From Micromonospora sp. MH99 (GTDB lineage Bacteria > Actinomycetota > Actinomycetes > Mycobacteriales > Micromonosporaceae), in the NCBI RefSeq assembly GCF_021442385.1, contig NZ_MUZA01000058.1, positions 1-40,817 on the forward strand: a stretch of 40,817 nt of DNA. The letters are read 5' to 3'. Within the stretch, counting starts at the first letter, position 1, and the number at the start of each line of letters is the position of its first letter. The notes under the pieces are model-generated. The model was not told the DNA's origin. It saw only the letters and a program-made list of their open reading frames with translations, and made no database searches. This document shows positions 30,531 through 38,386 of the stretch, one piece after another. The translations under genes and the position numbers were made by a program.

Positions 30531-31517
30531 ATGCCCGCGATCACCGTTGACAACGTCCTCGTCCTGCCGCGCCTGCCCCAGCTCGACGAGACCACCAGCT
30601 TCCGCAAGGTCCGCACGGTGACCACCGCGCCCAGCGGCTTCGAGGGCGAGGGCTTCCCGGTCCGCCGGGCCTTCGCCGGGGTGTCGACGACCGACCTGGA
30701 CCCGTTCATCCACCTCGACCAGATGGGCGAGGTGGACTACGCGCCGGGCGAGCCCAAGGGCACCCCGTGGCACCCGCACCGCGGCTTCGAGACCGTCACC
30801 TACATCATCGACGGCGTCTTCGACCACCAGGACTCGCAGGGCGGCGGCGGCACCATCACCGACGGCGACACCCAGTGGATGACGGCCGGCAGCGGCCTGC
30901 TGCACATCGAGGCGCCGCCGGAGCACCTGGTGCTCAGCGGCGGGCTCTTCCACGGCACGCAGCTCTGGGTCAACCTGCCCCGCGCGGCCAAGATGAACCC
31001 GCCCCGCTACCAGGACATCCGGGGCCGGGAGTCGGCCCTGCTCACCACGCCCGACGGCGGCGCGCTGATCCGGGTCATCGCCGGTGAGGTGGCCGGGCAC
31101 CGGGGGCCGGGCTCGACGTTCACGCCGATCACCATCACCCACGTCACGGTGCAGCCGGGCGCGCAGGTCGACCTGCCCTGGAACCCCGACTTCAACGCGC
31201 TGGTGTACGTCCTCGGCGGGCGCGGCACCGTCGGCGCCGAGCGCCGGCCGGTCCGCACCGGTCAGCTCGCGGTGCACGGTCCGGGCGACGCGCTGCGCTT
31301 CAGCGCCGACCCCACGCAGGACAGCAACACCCCGGCGCTGGACCTCTACATCATGGGTGGTCAGCCCATCCGGGAGCCGGTGGCGCAGTACGGCCCGTTC
31401 GTGATGAACACCCGCGACGAGCTGCTCCAGGCGTTCGAGGACTTCAAGGCCGGCCGCCTCGGCGTCATCCCCACCGAGCGGGTGCCGCACACCGACGGCC
31501 AGGGCCCGCGTCCCTGA
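30531..31517 (+). CDS. Pirin family protein
   Basis: A 328-residue bicupin. The N-terminal cupin has the iron ligands His81 and His83 in WHPHRGFETVTYIIDG, His125 and Glu127 in GSGLLHIEAP, with FHGTQLWVNLPRAAKM after it. The second cupin (VQPGAQVDLPWNPDFNALVY) lacks metal ligands, as usual. Bacterial pirins range from quercetin 2,3-dioxygenases to redox-sensing regulators; the substrate cannot be assigned. AAGGAG precedes ATG 30531. Co-transcribed with the MarR regulator, hence likely induced by a phenolic or oxidative signal (inferred). Confidence 0.92.
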   Translation: MPAITVDNVLVLPRLPQLDETTSFRKVRTVTTAPSGFEGEGFPVRRAFAGVSTTDLDPFIHLDQMGEVDYAPGEPKGTPWHPHRGFETVTYIIDGVFDHQDSQGGGGTITDGDTQWMTAGSGLLHIEAPPEHLVLSGGLFHGTQLWVNLPRAAKMNPPRYQDIRGRESALLTTPDGGALIRVIAGEVAGHRGPGSTFTPITITHVTVQPGAQVDLPWNPDFNALVYVLGGRGTVGAERRPVRTGQLAVHGPGDALRFSADPTQDSNTPALDLYIMGGQPIREPVAQYGPFVMNTRDELLQAFEDFKAGRLGVIPTERVPHTDGQGPRP

Positions 31518-31539
31518 CCCGGACCGACCGCTGAAACCA

Positions 31540-31573
31540 GCGCCGGCGCCCCGTCTCCCCGGGGCGCCGGCGC
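31540..31573. terminator. Bidirectional hairpin terminator after pirin
   Basis: Perfect 14-base arms (31540-31553 and 31560-31573), six-base loop, between the pirin gene and the convergent small membrane-protein gene. Confidence 0.75.
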
Positions 31574-31577
31574 CGCC

Positions 31578-31706
31578 TCACGAGACCGCGAAAATCCCCG
31601 CGACGCCCAGAATCACCATCAGCAACACCGCTACCAGCGCACCCCGTTCGCTCTCCACCGCCGGCTCGCGGTACTCGGTCACGGGGTTCGTCGTCTCGCG
31701 GGGCAT
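31578..31706 (-). CDS. 42-residue single-pass membrane protein
   Basis: A very short gene on the minus strand. GAGGAGG sits seven bases before ATG 31706. The protein is MPRETTNPVTEYREPAVESE followed by RGALVAVLLMVILGVAGIFA and the last two residues VS: an acidic N-terminal segment and one membrane helix at the C-terminus. The ribosome site, the helix, and the terminator hairpin five bases beyond the stop support expression. No family recognised. By its order it could be an inner-membrane small protein; orientation and partner are unknown. Confidence 0.65.
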   Translation of the reverse strand: MPRETTNPVTEYREPAVESERGALVAVLLMVILGVAGIFAVS

Positions 31707-31838
31707 GGTGTGGCCTCCTCGGCTGTTGTCACGTGCTCGCGTTGGGCGTCATCCAGGTCACCGGGCGGTCGGCCTGGCATGCGGACCCGCGTCGGGGGTC
31801 CTACCGTGAGGACGTTGTCGACCTCCGGGGGGCTGGAC

Positions 31839-33428
31839 GTGCCGTTACAGGACTGGTTCCTCACCGCACAGGAACGCGCCAACCCGGTCTCTGGGTTACC
31901 CGTCTGGACCAGGGGAAACCTCGCCGAGCCGTTGATTCACGGCGCGGCGTACTTCGACCGGCTGGTCGAGGAGGTGGAGGCGCTGACCGCCGGTGACCAC
32001 CTCTTCTTCACCGACTGGCGGGGCGACCCGGACCAGCGGTTGCGCCCCGACGGCCCCACCGTGGCCCAGCTCTTCGCCCAGGCCGCGCAGCGCGGCGTGG
32101 TGGTCAAGGGGCTGATCTGGCGCTCACACCTCGACGCGATGGCCTACAGCGAGGCGGAGAACCGCAACCTCAGTGAGACGGTCTCCGCGGCCGGCGGCGA
32201 GGTGCTGCTCGACCAGCGGGTCCGCCGCGGCGGCTCGCACCACCAGAAGCTGGTGGTGTTGCGGCACCCGAACGCCCCGGAGCGGGACATCGCGTTCGCC
32301 GGCGGGATCGACCTGTGCCACAGCCGGCGCGACGACGCCGCGCACGGCGGCGACCCCCAGGCGGTGCAGATGTCCTCCCGGTACGGGTCGAACCCGCCCT
32401 GGCACGACGTGCAGCTCGCGGTGCGCGGCCCGGTGGTCGGCGCGCTGGACACCGTCTTCCGGGAGCGCTGGACCGACCCGATGCCGCTGGACTCGGAAAA
32501 TCCGATGGCGTACGCGCGGGACCGGCTGCGCGGCGCGGACCTGCGGCCGGACCCGCTGCCGGAGCAGCCCGCCGACCCGCCCGAGTGTGGGCCGCACCAG
32601 ATCCAGGTGCTGCGCACCTACCCCGCCGTCCGGCCGCGCTACTCCTTCGCGCCCGACGGCGAGCGGACGGTGGCCCGGGGCTACACCAAGGCGGTCCACC
32701 GCGCGCGACGGCTCATCTACCTGGAGGACCAGTACCTCTGGTCGACCGAGGTGGCCAACCTGTTCGCCCAGGCGCTGCGGGAGAATCCCGAGCTGCACCT
32801 GGTCGCCGTGGTGCCCCGGCACCCGGACGTGGACGGCCGGCTGGCCCTGCCGCCCAACATGGTCGGCCGGGAGCAGGCGCTGTCGCTGTGCGAGCGCGCC
32901 GCGCCGGACCGGGTCCACGTGTTCGACGTGGAGAACCACGCCGGCACCCCGGTGTACGTGCACGCGAAGGTCTGCGTGGTCGACGACGTCTGGGCCAGCG
33001 TCGGCAGCGACAACTTCAACCGCCGTTCCTGGACGCACGACAGCGAGTTGTCCTGTGCGGTGCTGGACGACACGCGCGACGAGCGGACGCCCACCGACCC
33101 GGCGGGTCAGGGCGACGGGGCCCGCGTCTACGCCCGGGACCTGCGGCTGCGGCTCTGGCGCGAGCACCTCGACCGTGATCCGGACGGCGCGGACGACGCC
33201 GACCTGCTCGACCCGGCCGACGCCGTCGCGGCCATCACGGCCGCGGCCGACGAACTGCAACTGTGGTACGACGGCGGCCAGGTCGGCGATCGTCCGCCCG
33301 GCCGGCTGCGCCCGCACCGCCCCGAGCGGCTGCCCTGGTACACCCGCACCTGGGCGCTGCCGGTGTACCGGCTGGTCTACGACCCCGACGGCAGGCCGCT
33401 GCGAGCCAGGCTGGCCGGCACCTGGTGA
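31839..33428 (+). CDS. Phospholipase D-family protein
   Basis: A 529-residue two-HKD enzyme. The first site is SHHQKLVVLRHPNAPERDIA (His135, Lys137) followed by AFAGGIDLCHSRRDD; the second is YVHAKVCVVDDVWASVGSDN (His375, Lys377, Asp382), followed by NFNRRSWTHDSEL. The family hydrolyses or transphosphatidylates phospholipid head groups through a phosphohistidine intermediate. No signal peptide is visible, so it is probably cytosolic, perhaps membrane-associated. A GGGGGG ribosome site at 31827-31832 fits GTG 31839; GTG 31806 is an alternative. The end overlaps the convergent gene by 52 bases. Confidence 0.9.
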   Translation: MPLQDWFLTAQERANPVSGLPVWTRGNLAEPLIHGAAYFDRLVEEVEALTAGDHLFFTDWRGDPDQRLRPDGPTVAQLFAQAAQRGVVVKGLIWRSHLDAMAYSEAENRNLSETVSAAGGEVLLDQRVRRGGSHHQKLVVLRHPNAPERDIAFAGGIDLCHSRRDDAAHGGDPQAVQMSSRYGSNPPWHDVQLAVRGPVVGALDTVFRERWTDPMPLDSENPMAYARDRLRGADLRPDPLPEQPADPPECGPHQIQVLRTYPAVRPRYSFAPDGERTVARGYTKAVHRARRLIYLEDQYLWSTEVANLFAQALRENPELHLVAVVPRHPDVDGRLALPPNMVGREQALSLCERAAPDRVHVFDVENHAGTPVYVHAKVCVVDDVWASVGSDNFNRRSWTHDSELSCAVLDDTRDERTPTDPAGQGDGARVYARDLRLRLWREHLDRDPDGADDADLLDPADAVAAITAAADELQLWYDGGQVGDRPPGRLRPHRPERLPWYTRTWALPVYRLVYDPDGRPLRARLAGTW

Positions 33429-34132
33429 GTCTGCCGGGCCGGCTCGGGAGGGCCGGCCGCGCCGGGGTGCACGGTCAGCCCGCCGGGGTATGCGAACGAG
33501 GAGCGCGGCGAGAAGTAGCCGAAGCCGATGGTCAGCGGGTTGGCGGGACGCAGCGCGTACATCGGGTGTCGGGGTTGCAGGAACTCCACCGACTCGATCT
33601 CGAACGGTGCGACCGGCTCGGCCACGAACGGGTAGACCGAGCTGAGCAGTTGGCCGTCGCGGCACGTGAAGTAGCGGTGGTGCCCGCTGCTGATCACGTG
33701 GCCGGTCTCCCCCACCCGACACCGGGCGCGGATCAGCGGCGCACCCTCCGCCTCGGTCTCGGAGAGCAGCGCCTCGCCGCTCACCTCGATCCTGGTCCGG
33801 CCGGCGAGCACCGGGGCGCCCCGCGCCGCGGCGTACTCGCGGACCAGCCGGCTGGAGGCCACGTAGTGGGTCCACCAGCCGCCCGGGTTGAGCCCGCCGG
33901 GCGCGTCCACGCCGGCGAGTGAGACGCCGAGGTACGTCAACGAGTAGGCGCCGAAGCCGGAGGTCTGCGTCTCGTCCTCGACGACGTACTGGTTGAGGAA
34001 CACCTGCCGGTCCGCGCGGGGGCGCAGCCCGGCGGGGACGAGGGCGGCGACCGCGTCGGGATCCGCCGGCAACCAGCTGAAGTACAGGGTGCGACTGTTC
34101 ACGACGAGCTGGGGAGCGGCTGGATCGAGCAT
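33377..34132 (-). CDS. Acetoacetate-decarboxylase-superfamily-like protein
   Basis: A 251-residue protein starting MLDPAAPQLVVNSRTLYFSW. LVPAGLRPRADRQVFLNQYV and YSLTYLGVSLAGVDAPGG followed by NPGGWWTHYVASSRLVREYA have the look of the acetoacetate decarboxylase (ADC) fold, in which a large-lipocalin-like barrel binds small acids. The Lys nucleophile of true decarboxylases is not evident, so an enzymatic ADC reaction is doubtful. The last ~25 residues (AGPPEPARQTHQVPASLARS) overlap the phospholipase gene and look unstructured. GGAGG is lacking before ATG 34132, but GGAGGCACC lies just upstream on that strand. Confidence 0.7.
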   Translation of the reverse strand: MLDPAAPQLVVNSRTLYFSWLPADPDAVAALVPAGLRPRADRQVFLNQYVVEDETQTSGFGAYSLTYLGVSLAGVDAPGGLNPGGWWTHYVASSRLVREYAAARGAPVLAGRTRIEVSGEALLSETEAEGAPLIRARCRVGETGHVISSGHHRYFTCRDGQLLSSVYPFVAEPVAPFEIESVEFLQPRHPMYALRPANPLTIGFGYFSPRSSFAYPGGLTVHPGAAGPPEPARQTHQVPASLARSGLPSGS

Positions 34133-34510
34133 GGTGCCTCCGAACCGGGTGTCTACCAGCGACGCTACGGCCGGTCCCGCCGACGGGACAAGGACGGATA
34201 GTCGACAGTGCTGCCCAGTTGTCGGATTTCATGTTGACCGGTCGGCGGGGGATGCGACACCGACCGGTCGGGCCGGATGGGATGACCGGGTGCCGCAGGA
34301 TCGCCCGTTAAACGGGTAAGAGACCTCACAAACTCTTCGCCAGCCGCTACTTTTGGGCGTTTTGTGGTCCGACACGCCTTAAGTACATCAACCTTTCGGC
34401 TAGATTTCCGGGAGCCGATCAGGCTAAGGTGAGTCCCGAACGGCCCATTCGAAGCTAAACCAAAGCGTCACGTCTTTTTGTCCGCGGACGAGGTGCAGGG
34501 AGGACCACCC
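34133..34510 (+). promoter_or_regulatory. 378-bp divergent regulatory region before the sigma factor gene
   Basis: No gene is seen. The left part holds an inverted repeat GACCGGTCGG-N14-CCGACCGGTC (34236-34269). Next comes CCCGTT-A-AACGGG (34304-34316), which overlaps GGGTAA. The part from about 34320 to 34490 is unusually AT-rich for this genome. Possible -10 elements TAGATT (34401-34406) and TAAGGT (34425-34430) occur, but no -35 fits convincingly. The leader ends with AGGGAGGA at 34497-34504. Confidence 0.4.
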
Positions 34511-35344
34511 ATGACCGCGCCAACGATCACCGAGCAGGCGAGCACCACGGCTGCCGAGCAGACGAGCACCACCAAGCTGGACCCGCGGGCGCTCACCGAC
34601 AGCGCCGCCGACCTGCTCAACGCCATGGCCGCACTGCCCGCCAACCACCCGTCGCGCGCCGCCCTGCGGGACCGCGCGATCGAGGCCTGGCTGCCGCTGG
34701 CCAACCACCTCGCCCACCGCTACAGCGGGCGGGGCGAGCCGACCGACGACCTGGCGCAGACCGCCGCCGTCGGCCTCATCAAGGCCATCGACAAGTTCGA
34801 CCCGTCCCGCGGTGTCGACTTCGCCGGCTACGCGATCCCCACCATCATCGGCGAGCTCAAGCGGCACTTCCGCGACCGCACCTGGGACATCCGGGTGCCG
34901 CGTCGCCTCCAGGAGCTGCGGCTGGCCATCTCCGACGCCAACAGCTCACTGCTGCAGACCCTCGGCCGTTCGCCGACGGTGGCCGACATCGCCGCCCACC
35001 TCAAGCTCACCGAGGAAGAGGTCCTGGAAGGCCTGGAGGGCGCCCGCGCGTACAACGCGGTGTCGCTGTCCACCCCGACCGGCGACGGCGACCGGGCCAC
35101 CGAGCTGGGTGACATGCTCGGCGGCGAGGACAACGAGTTCGAGCTGGCCGAGCTGCGGGTCGCCCTCGGCCCCGCGCTGGCCACGCTCGACGAGCGTGAG
35201 CAGAAGATCCTCACCCTGCGGTTCTACGGCAACCTGACCCAGTCGCAGATCGCCGACCAGATCGGCGTTTCGCAGATGCACGTCTCCCGGCTGCTGGCCC
35301 GGGCGCTGACCAAGCTGCGCGGCCAGCTCGACGGCACGTACTAG
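34511..35344 (+). CDS. SigB/SigF/SigG-type RNA polymerase sigma factor
   Basis: A 277-residue sigma-70 group 3 factor. After an unconserved Thr-rich start, region 2 contains PLANHLAHRYSGRGEPTDDL and AAVGLIKAIDKFDPSRGVDF followed by AGYAIPTIIGELKRHFRDRT. Region 3 follows (WDIRVPRRLQELRLAISDAN, then LGRSPTVADIAAHL), and region 4 has the helix-turn-helix LTQSQIADQIGVSQMHVSRL. This is the SigB/SigF stress-sigma signature. The family recognises GTTT-N14-17-GGGTAY promoters, several of which occur in the window. ATG 34511 follows AGGGAGGA. No anti-sigma gene is adjacent, unlike many rsb operons. Confidence 0.92.
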   Translation: MTAPTITEQASTTAAEQTSTTKLDPRALTDSAADLLNAMAALPANHPSRAALRDRAIEAWLPLANHLAHRYSGRGEPTDDLAQTAAVGLIKAIDKFDPSRGVDFAGYAIPTIIGELKRHFRDRTWDIRVPRRLQELRLAISDANSSLLQTLGRSPTVADIAAHLKLTEEEVLEGLEGARAYNAVSLSTPTGDGDRATELGDMLGGEDNEFELAELRVALGPALATLDEREQKILTLRFYGNLTQSQIADQIGVSQMHVSRLLARALTKLRGQLDGTY

Positions 35345-35350
35345 GCACCA

Positions 35351-35394
35351 CACGACGAAGGGCCGGGTCAGCGTGGACCCGGCCCTTCGTCGTG
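35351..35394. terminator. Strong hairpin terminator after the sigma gene
   Basis: Perfect 19-base arms (35351-35369 and 35376-35394) with a six-base loop, seven bases past the sigma stop and before the convergent acetyltransferase. Confidence 0.85.
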
Positions 35395-35456
35395 CGTCGG
35401 CACCGGCGCACCGGCCGGGTCGTTCCCCCCGAGGGGCAGCGGCCCGGCCGGCCCCG

Positions 35457-36047
35457 TCAGCGGCCTGCGGGCTCCCGCCACATCGGCCAGAACGGCATGC
35501 CGTCGGGCACCCGGAAGGGCTCGCCGGCCCGGTAACCGTGCCGCGCGTACAGGTCCCGGCTGCGCGGGCTGCTCGCCTCCAGGTAGGCCGGCATGGCGTT
35601 GGCGTCCAGCCAGGCGTGGTGGTGCCTCATCAACGCGGTGCCCAAACCCTGCCCCTGCCGTCCCGGCTGCACGGCCAGGAAGGCCATGTGGTGATGGTCC
35701 GGGTGCGGGTGGTTCGCCGCGAACAACTCGTCGAGATGCTGGAACCGGTCGGTCCACTCGCCGCAGGCCGCGGCGAGCCGGGCGTCGTAGTCCGGCGGCG
35801 GCGGGGCCGGCTCACCGACCGACGGGAACCAGACCGCGACACCGGCCCGGTCCGTGGTGGCGTGCACGAACCCGTGCCGCATCGCGTGGTCGACCAGGAT
35901 CTCGAAGTCCCCGGCCAGCACGGCCTCGCGCTTGCTCGCGTCGGGGACCAGCCAGGAGGTCACCTCCAGGGCGATGAACGCCTCGGCGATCCGGTTGGCG
36001 ACCAGCTCCGTGTCCTGCGGCCCGAGCCGTTCGATGGGCGCGCTCAT
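35457..36047 (-). CDS. GNAT-family N-acetyltransferase
   Basis: A 196-residue GNAT protein. The N-terminal part (VANRIAEAFIALEVTSWLVP) forms the acceptor side. The acetyl-CoA pyrophosphate loop is FLAVQPGRQGQGLGTALMRH, and the C-terminal strand region is YLEASSPRSRDLYARHGYRA followed by PDGMPFWPMWRE, typical of GNAT enzymes of this size. Acceptor unknown. Its ATG at 36047 overlaps the permease stop (ATGA), so it is co-translated with the amino-acid permease and may modify the amine taken up (inferred). Confidence 0.88.
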   Translation of the reverse strand: MSAPIERLGPQDTELVANRIAEAFIALEVTSWLVPDASKREAVLAGDFEILVDHAMRHGFVHATTDRAGVAVWFPSVGEPAPPPPDYDARLAAACGEWTDRFQHLDELFAANHPHPDHHHMAFLAVQPGRQGQGLGTALMRHHHAWLDANAMPAYLEASSPRSRDLYARHGYRAGEPFRVPDGMPFWPMWREPAGR

Positions 36048-37570
36048 CGGGACACCTCCGCGGCGGTCGGCGTCGTCGCCTGCTGCTCCCCCGACCGCAC
36101 GGCCGCCGCGGCGCTCGCCGCGCCGAGACCGATCCGGGCGTACGTGTCCGGGCGGTTGTTGCGCAGCAGCAGTGCCCAGGCGACGCCCAGCGCGGCCGCC
36201 ACCGGGTAGACGGCGGGCAGTGCCCAGCGCAGGCTGGAGTCGGGTGCGACGCCGAGCAGGTTGGCGAAGTTCGACACGGCCAACCAGATGATCACGACGA
36301 GCGCGATGGTGGCCAGGCCGGGCGCGATGGCCCGCCGCCAGAGCGTCTCGTCACCGCCGAAGCGGGCGAAGTAGGCGATCACCGCCACCGAGGTGGTGGC
36401 GATCAACAGCAACACGCCGAAGCCGCCGCTGGTGCCGACCCAGAAGAACAGCTTGACCACCGGGTCCCAGCCGTTGACGGTGTAGAGCAGGATGACCAGC
36501 AGGCCGAGGGCGCTCTGTGCCAGCGACGCGGCCCGCGGCGAGCCGGTCCGCGGCGAGGTCTGCCCGAACACCGCCGGCAGCACCCGCTCCCGGCCCAACG
36601 CGAACGTGTAGCGGGCCGTGGTGTTGTGGAAGGAGATCATCGCGGCCAGCAGCGAGGTCAGGAAGAGCACCTGGCCGATGGTGACGGCGGTGTCCCCGAG
36701 CTGGGCGCCGGCCAGGTTGAAGATCAGCCCGACGCTCTGCTCACCGGCCTCGGCGACGATCTTGTCCGGGCCGACCGCGACGGTCATGGTCCAGGAGGAG
36801 AGCGCGTACAGCGCGGCGACGATCGCCACCGAGAGGTAGGTGGCGAGCGGCACCGTCCGCTTCGGGTCCTTGCTCTCCTCGCTGAACACGACGGCGGACT
36901 CGAAGCCGACGAAGCCGAGGATGGCCAGCACCAGCACCGCGCCCACCCCGGGCACGAAGAGGTTGTCCGGCGAGAACCCGGCGAAGCTGACCTCACCGCC
37001 GGCCGGGTTGCCGAGCTGGCCCAGGTCGAAGATCAGGACCACGACGATCTCGGCGACCAGCAGCGCCGCCAGCACCAGGCCGTTGATGTCCACGCGGAGC
37101 AGGCCGAGCAGGCCGACCAGCGCCCAAGCCACCAGGGCGACGATCGACCAGTGCGGGTGCCCGCCGAAGATCCGGTCGAGCACCGGCTCGGCCGCGACGC
37201 CGATGGTGCCGTAGAGCCCGACCTGGAGCGCGTTGTACGCGATCAGCGCCACCCAGGCGGCGCCGACACCTGCCGGCCGGCCGAGACCCCGCGAGATGTA
37301 GGCGTAGAAGGCGCCGGCGTTCTCGACCCGGCGGGACATCGCCACGTAGCCGACCGAGAACAGGGCGAGCACCGCGGCGACCACGAGGAAGGCCAGCGGG
37401 ATGCCGGTCACGCCGATGACGCCGTAGCCGGTGGTGACGACGCCGGCCACCACGGTCAGCGGCGCGGCTGCGGACAGGACGAAGAAGATGACCGAGGGGA
37501 CGCCGAGGCGTCCCCTCGCGAGGGCTTCGGAGACGTTGCTGGGTCGGTCGACTGTCGATGTCGATGGCAT
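36044..37570 (-). CDS. APC-superfamily amino acid permease
   Basis: A 508-residue transporter with about 12 helices. The conserved VIFFVLSAAAPLTVVAGVVT near residue 25 and AGAFYAYISRGLGRPAGVGA start the LeuT-like fold of the amino acid-polyamine-organocation superfamily. FVGFESAVVFSEESKDPKRT is the helix 6 region that binds substrate amino groups, followed by LFLTSLLAAMISFHNTTARY. Substrate not determinable. GGAG at about 37580 supports ATG 37570, rejecting the longer frame. Upstream of, and overlapping, the acetyltransferase; downstream of the GOLPH3-like gene with a 47-base gap. Confidence 0.92.
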   Translation of the reverse strand: MPSTSTVDRPSNVSEALARGRLGVPSVIFFVLSAAAPLTVVAGVVTTGYGVIGVTGIPLAFLVVAAVLALFSVGYVAMSRRVENAGAFYAYISRGLGRPAGVGAAWVALIAYNALQVGLYGTIGVAAEPVLDRIFGGHPHWSIVALVAWALVGLLGLLRVDINGLVLAALLVAEIVVVLIFDLGQLGNPAGGEVSFAGFSPDNLFVPGVGAVLVLAILGFVGFESAVVFSEESKDPKRTVPLATYLSVAIVAALYALSSWTMTVAVGPDKIVAEAGEQSVGLIFNLAGAQLGDTAVTIGQVLFLTSLLAAMISFHNTTARYTFALGRERVLPAVFGQTSPRTGSPRAASLAQSALGLLVILLYTVNGWDPVVKLFFWVGTSGGFGVLLLIATTSVAVIAYFARFGGDETLWRRAIAPGLATIALVVIIWLAVSNFANLLGVAPDSSLRWALPAVYPVAAALGVAWALLLRNNRPDTYARIGLGAASAAAAVRSGEQQATTPTAAEVSR

Positions 37571-37617
37571 ACGACTACTCCGGTTGTCGAGGGGAGGGGT
37601 TGGGGTTACCGGGGGGA

Positions 37618-38298
37618 TCAGGGGATGCCGCGCAGCACGGCTGCGCCGACGGCGGCCTCGGTGTGCCCGACAAGCTCCTTCAGGGGCGCCGGCAGCGCGG
37701 GGATGAGAACGCTGAGCCGGTGGTGGGCGCGGGGGCCGGCGCTCCACAGCACCTCGCGGGTCAGTCCGGCGGCCACGACCAGGCCGAGCAGCAGCGCGTC
37801 CGGCACGCTCGGCGGGTCGGGGCGTTCCAGCAGGGCCCGCAGCCGGGTGGCCGGCCAGGCCACGGCGTTGAGGTCGATCGGCAGGTAGCTGACCGAGGTG
37901 CGCAGCAGCCGCCGGCTCTCCTGGCGGCGCAGCACCCCGGCGCGGGCGAGTCGCTCGCCCACCGAGGTCGTCGCGCTCTGCGCCAGAAAGCTGAGCCAGA
38001 CGTTGACCTCCCGGTGCTGCGACTCACCGATCAACTGGTCGAGCACGGTGTGCGCCAGCGCGTCGGCGGGTGGGCGCCGGTCGATGACGGTGACCTGTCC
38101 ACCGGAGACGGTGATGTGCCCGTAGAGGGTCAGCTCACCGAGGAGTCCGGCGGCGAGGCCGAGGCCGGTCGCCGCGGGGTGGAGCTTGGCCTTGCCGCGG
38201 GTGTCGTTGTGGGCGATGAGGAAGAACTCGTCGGCGATGAGCAAACGGTCCTCCCGCTCAGCTGTGTCCACAGTGTCTGCGCCCGGAAAAGGATGCAC
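37618..38298 (-). CDS. GOLPH3/VPS74 (GPP34)-family protein
   Basis: A 226-residue cytosolic protein. LLIADEFFLIAHNDTRGKAK and LHPAATGLGLAAGLLGELTL are the N-terminal signature of the GPP34 domain, followed by an all-helical body (DRRPPADALAHTVLDQLIGE, VGERLARAGVLRRQESRRLL). In eukaryotes the family binds phosphatidylinositol 4-phosphate on Golgi membranes; bacterial relatives are mainly actinobacterial and of unknown role. The GTG at 38298 is the longest start. GGGAGG lies five bases before a TTG inside the conserved LLIADEFF, so a shorter protein is possible. Divergent from the XRE regulator. Confidence 0.85.
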   Translation of the reverse strand: MHPFPGADTVDTAEREDRLLIADEFFLIAHNDTRGKAKLHPAATGLGLAAGLLGELTLYGHITVSGGQVTVIDRRPPADALAHTVLDQLIGESQHREVNVWLSFLAQSATTSVGERLARAGVLRRQESRRLLRTSVSYLPIDLNAVAWPATRLRALLERPDPPSVPDALLLGLVVAAGLTREVLWSAGPRAHHRLSVLIPALPAPLKELVGHTEAAVGAAVLRGIP

Positions 38299-38314
38299 CG
38301 ACAGCTACTGCAAC

Positions 38315-38338
38315 GCAACTCCCAGATTTGAAAGTTGC
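38315..38338. promoter_or_regulatory. Inverted repeat GCAACT-N12-AGTTGC in the GOLPH3-XRE intergenic
   Basis: Six-base arms in a relatively AT-rich spacer of 88 bases. A second overlapping pair TGCAAC/GTTGCA spans 38309-38339. Candidate operator of the XRE regulator for both divergent genes. Confidence 0.45.
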
Positions 38339-38386
38339 ACTCCGTGCTGGCGCGACCTGCGGATCTTGTCGTGACAGACTCGGACG

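Noticed and set aside
34304..34319. GGGTAA as a SigB/SigF -10 driving the sigma gene itself (autoregulation)
   Set aside because: No GTTT or GNNT at 14-17 bases upstream; the palindrome CCCGTT-A-AACGGG explains the bases better.
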